From positions 248,001 through 312,000 of the forward strand of contig JADGJC010000002.1 in NCBI GenBank assembly GCA_027596075.1: a stretch of DNA of 64,000 nucleotides, in the 5' to 3' direction. Origin of the DNA: Rhizophlyctis rosea (taxonomy: Eukaryota; Chytridiomycota; Chytridiomycetes; Rhizophlyctidales; Rhizophlyctidaceae). The notes beneath the pieces are model-generated. The model did not search any database, was not told where the DNA came from, and saw only the letters and a list, made by a program, of their open reading frames with translations. The translations under genes were made by a program, and so were the position numbers. This document shows, piece by piece, positions 60,491 through 64,000 of this stretch (the first letter of the stretch is position 1; each line of letters opens with the position of its first letter).

Positions 60491-62496
60491 TAGCCAGGTC
60501 GGCCTTGCCTGTGCTAGATGCGCCTTGAGCTATAACAGATAGAAAGTCAACTGAATGCGTCGTCAGGAAAGGTTCCATGCAGTTCAAAGCACGCACTGGT
60601 TATTGCCTGAATACACGTGCCATGAAAAGTTAGGAAGCTAGTTACTTAGTGCGGTGCGCAGGTACAGTTGGTGTGGTGGGGTCTACTTTTGACCAAGCAT
60701 GTTATGATATGTCAAAGTGGTAAGGAGATGTGCAAGCGTTCCAGCGCCCGTTTGTGAACGTTCTCTCACCTGGTCGGAGCAGGGCGAGAGGTATAATGCG
60801 CTTCACTCTCACAAGTTCAAGAGAAAGAAAACGCGTGCGAAATGAACTGACACCAAGCTAAGTGGAGATCTCCAGGTGGAACAAGAGCAGGGATGAGGGC
60901 ACGCTAGTAAGACAAATCCAACCGCTCCACAAATGCATCAATCGTTCTCGCACGGGACGTTGTTTCGACACTACGAGCACCTGCAAACCGCACCCCTATC
61001 TTGACAGCTGCTACGACCGTGTTATGTAAAAGCACCTTGCGCTCCTTGCTCGCGGAAGCAAGGAGGAAGAGGAAAGTGCACATGGAATGGGATTTGGTGG
61101 GATGTGTTTGTGTTCCCCTTCGGCTCGATGCGACCACTGATTGGATGCCATGTGGCGCAGTTGACCTGCCTGGCGTATATGTTCCGAAGTGTTCTACATT
61201 ATCTAAGGGCAAGGGAGCAATGATTTCATACATCCCGAATGCAGCAGTAGCAATGGGCATTTTGCTTGAATGATTCTCGGAGATTCCAATTGGATGTCAG
61301 AGCATTAGTCATGGTTGAAGTGTTCAGCACCTTGTTTTGTGGGTCAAATCGTTGAGCGAGGAAGGGATGGAGTCGCCGGAACTCAGCCTTCAACTCCTCA
61401 ATGTCCTTCCTGTCGGCAAACTCATAAGCTCATGAGAGCTCCCAACACTGTGCACCTCTTGCCTTGAATATGGTAAGAGCTCCACATGACCAACGCTTGG
61501 CAATACATATCAGATTTACTGACCTGGCAAAGGCATGACTTGCATCAAGTAGTTTTCGTAGCAATCATTCTGACTTATTGCACATGCTTAATCTTATGAC
61601 AATGAAAACTTCTTGATGGTGGTGATGACAGCAAGGTTTGTTGGGTATGCAGCTTCAGCTCTGGACCCTGATGAACCCTGGAATTTGGTTATGGGCGCAG
61701 TGGCGCATCAGTTGCCGCAAAGAGTGAGCGCCACAAGCTGATGATTGCTGTTGCGGTCTTGACCAAGCTTTCCCAAAGTGTGCTGCGCGTGGAAAACCGA
61801 AATGTGCGTGTGGCTTAGATACAAAACCGGAAGGAGAGAGCCCTGACAGTGTGTGTTTGCGATGCTGTGGGAAAGTGTGAGAAAACGGGCAACACTTCTT
61901 CCCAACCAAAAGTTTGACCAGGCTTGGCAGGTTCATACCTTACACCAGAAGGACGCTACAGTCATAGAGCGGGCGTTTACGGTATGTTGGTAATGTCGTG
62001 TCCTTCTGGTCGCTGAAGTCGGCAGCTGAGCACGCACTCACTTGTCCCATGTCTTTGCTTCTTTAGGCAAGGTGTGTGCTTGCAAAGCAGAACAGCCTGT
62101 CGAATTATCGGAGCTAAGTTCAGCTTAGTACGTCAACGGCCCACAGGAAGCTGGTGCCTTGCTTGGGTCTTTGCACTTGGAGTACCTATTTTTTCGGTAT
62201 CTCAAGCCTCTACCGAAGGGCAATAATTGCCCATTTCCCAAAGCGCACCTGGTCAAATTCGACGGTCAGTTTTGGGAGGTGGGTGTGTATGACTACTCGG
62301 CATACACGCACTTGCAAGAAGTGATACCAGCAGTTGACGGGTCGTCGAGAGCCCTGAAACGTGTGCAGTTGTTTTTGCAAGGCGAAATTTGGACTGCGGA
62401 GGCCGACGAAGTTTGGTAGGTGCAATCCTTTTCGAGCAGTGGGAACAACTTACTGACTGCGTTGGCCATTTCCCATGATAGCTTTCTGTAGTCCAC
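60491..62496. other. Long divergent intergenic region, kinase / Sfp1-like gene
   Basis: Two kilobases without a supportable gene. ORFs of up to 118 codons occur on both strands (for example 60904-61260 minus and 62159-62419 plus) but overlap others and lack motifs. A long 5' leader or an upstream non-coding exon of the Sfp1-like gene is the simplest explanation. The acceptor-like TAG at 62488-62490 could join such an exon. Confidence 0.45.
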
Positions 62497-64000
62497 ATGG
62501 TGTTCCCTCCAGATGAGGGCTCCGAAGCCCCAACAAGTGAGGTACAGCCCGCACGACCACAACTTATTGGCAGCAGAGCTGTGAAACACATGCCATCCAA
62601 TCCCTCTCTCCTCGACATCTATAATTTCCATCATACCGGCTCACCTGCCCATTCATCCTTTGGAACGTCGCCGTTTTCTCAGCATGCCGGAAGCACGTCC
62701 TTACCACCTAGTTCCCTCAACATGTCGACTCTTCCTCCTGGATCACCTATGCAGGGGATGTCCACTGGCCCTCATCCGTCCTTTGCCCAGCCAAGCTCGC
62801 CACGCTTTCTTTATCGCATGCCTTCTTTTAACAACTTTGATGGACCAGAAGCCGTACATCCTGGAGGAGGGCTGGTTGGTGGAGCAGAGAATGGGATGAA
62901 AGTGGAAAGTGATGTGGGTGATGGTTATGGGCATAATTACTCATGTTGTGGAACACTGTTTGGCACGTACAGCGACTATGTGCGGCATTGGCGGGAATCA
63001 CACGGTGCCCAGGGAGTCCCCCTGACGGAACCACATTTTGGGGAGATTGCGACGGATGTGTTGGGATTTGCAGGATCAGATCCATCATTTGCATCCGATA
63101 GGCTACATCCGGAAGGCGTGTGGAGTGGACAACCGCCAGGAAGTCAGTTTTCCACTGCTTTTGGAGCTACGCCTGCAGCACCCGTTACCTCTATGACGAC
63201 TGCCCTGAACGACCACATTACCAATACCCAGCCGGGGTTGTTTGCAACAGCAACCTCGCATGTAGTTGATCCGGCCTTGGCTAACATCTTCGACGATCAA
63301 CCAACGGAGAATCTTGATGCGGCAACCAAGCGTCGTCTCTCAGCCGCCGCCTTCTCGCTGGGATCTTCTTACAATAAGGGAGAATTGAAGCGGTTTCGGG
63401 AAGATTTCGGGGCACGTGGGGTGAACTTTGCGGATGTCATGACGGGACACGAGCATACGGGAACTGAAGAGGAGATGGATGCTGAGCTAGACGTTCCACA
63501 TGGGGGATTCCCTACAATTCAAGCCGAAACTGCATTGGCGCATGCAGTCCCGAGCCCTGAAGCGATGGGACACCCACGCACTCCCCCCATGGCCATTCCT
63601 ACACCCATGCAAATCCCATCACGTATGCCCCGTCCCGACCTCTTTCCCGAATTGGCATCCTTTCATCAGCAACGTCTCGAGCAACAGATCCGGGACCAGC
63701 AGCAACAACTATATCGGTTGCAGCAACTACAGCAAATCCAGCTAGAGCAACAACGGCAACTACAACTCCTGACGCAACAAACCCAAATTGCACAACAACA
63801 ACTCCACCACGCGACATTACAGCAAAGATATAACCCACCCTTCCAGCATGGAGTCGTCGGCGCAACCCACCTCAACAGCCTCACAAATGGTTTGACCAAC
63901 GGCCTTCCCCACATGGTCAACATGGAAGATCAACTCGACTACGTAATTAAAAATTTCCAACTATCGAAAATCGCCACGCCCCCCATTCCTCCGGTCCCGC
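62497..64000 (+). CDS. Sfp1-like C2H2 zinc-finger regulator, 3' partial
   Basis: An open frame of 500 codons with no stop, running off the right edge. ATG at 62497 is the first in frame after a stop; Met32 at 62590 (MPSNPSLLDIYNF) is an alternative. An N-terminal Pro/Ser-rich part leads to a compact zinc-finger motif SCCGTLFGTYSDYVRHWRESH split here as SCCGTLFGTYSDY and VRHWRESH, with adjacent Cys, 12 residues, then His-x4-His. That spacing is typical of the first finger of Sfp1-type regulators of ribosome biogenesis. A nuclear-signal-like TKRRLS lies near residue 278, and a Gln-rich coiled segment starts near residue 388. Later fingers would lie outside the window. Sfp1 identity is inferred from one finger only. 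Confidence 0.7.
   Translation, partial: MVFPPDEGSEAPTSEVQPARPQLIGSRAVKHMPSNPSLLDIYNFHHTGSPAHSSFGTSPFSQHAGSTSLPPSSLNMSTLPPGSPMQGMSTGPHPSFAQPSSPRFLYRMPSFNNFDGPEAVHPGGGLVGGAENGMKVESDVGDGYGHNYSCCGTLFGTYSDYVRHWRESHGAQGVPLTEPHFGEIATDVLGFAGSDPSFASDRLHPEGVWSGQPPGSQFSTAFGATPAAPVTSMTTALNDHITNTQPGLFATATSHVVDPALANIFDDQPTENLDAATKRRLSAAAFSLGSSYNKGELKRFREDFGARGVNFADVMTGHEHTGTEEEMDAELDVPHGGFPTIQAETALAHAVPSPEAMGHPRTPPMAIPTPMQIPSRMPRPDLFPELASFHQQRLEQQIRDQQQQLYRLQQLQQIQLEQQRQLQLLTQQTQIAQQQLHHATLQQRYNPPFQHGVVGATHLNSLTNGLTNGLPHMVNMEDQLDYVIKNFQLSKIATPPIPPVP

Noticed and set aside
60904..61260. 118-codon minus-strand ORF
   Set aside because: No recognisable domain, no splice partner and a competing plus-strand ORF; treated as chance.
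62159..62419. 86-codon ORF upstream of the Sfp1-like gene
   Set aside because: Its phase-2 donor does not join in frame to the downstream open frame, and it has no motif.

Overview
The window is nuclear DNA of a filamentous or zoosporic fungus, most likely an early-diverging (chytrid-like) lineage. The evidence is dense genes with many spliceosomal introns (mostly about 55-100 nt, GTATGT/GTAAGT donors, CAG/TAG acceptors), a dispersed 5S rRNA gene, fungal-type proteins (Cdc3/AspB septin, UPF0658-like Golgi membrane protein, Cdc25-type Ras-GEF, Ilv6, xylose reductase, LAM-type sterol transporter, Sfp1-like zinc finger) and a nicotinamide phosphoribosyltransferase, which well-studied yeasts lack. 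The lineage assignment is inference from gene content. There are no operons, phages, transposons or CRISPR arrays.

Layout, left to right: PLP-homeostasis protein (+, 5' cut by the window edge); polynucleotide kinase/phosphatase (-); septin (+, with an 8-nt microexon); mitochondrial 2-oxodicarboxylate carrier (+); CRAL-TRIO lipid-transfer protein (-); armadillo-repeat protein (-); xylose reductase (+, TATA box, strong codon bias, possible mitochondrial presequence); ABHD1/3-like hydrolase (+); eight-span UPF0658-like membrane protein (-); COG4 (+); coiled-coil protein (-); 2-oxoglutarate/Fe(II) dioxygenase (+); Cdc25-like Ras-GEF with SH3 and WW-like domains (+); NAMPT (-) divergent from ILV6 (+); 5S rRNA with a tandemly duplicated 3' part; a large homeodomain regulator (-) interrupted by a 10-N assembly gap; a TPR-like protein (+); an unrecognised basic Cys/His-containing protein (-) divergent from the centromeric histone CENP-A (+); PARN deadenylase (+); AlkB-family dioxygenase (-); GRAM/VASt sterol transporter (+); CaMKK/Sak1-like kinase (-); and a partial Sfp1-like regulator (+) running off the right edge.

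The genes are mostly housekeeping and signalling: DNA end repair, Golgi trafficking, lipid and sterol transfer, mitochondrial transport, amino-acid and NAD metabolism, Ras and Snf1/AMPK-type signalling, centromere identity and mRNA decay. The most notable items are the fungal NAMPT, the CENP-A with an enlarged loop 1, the novel gene sharing its promoter, the near-ideal palindrome centred on a Gcn4 site between NAMPT and ILV6, and two genes (xylose reductase and PARN) whose in-frame upstream starts would add mitochondrial-type presequences. Exon borders were derived by hand from reading frames, splice consensus and family alignments recalled from knowledge; none is backed by transcript data.
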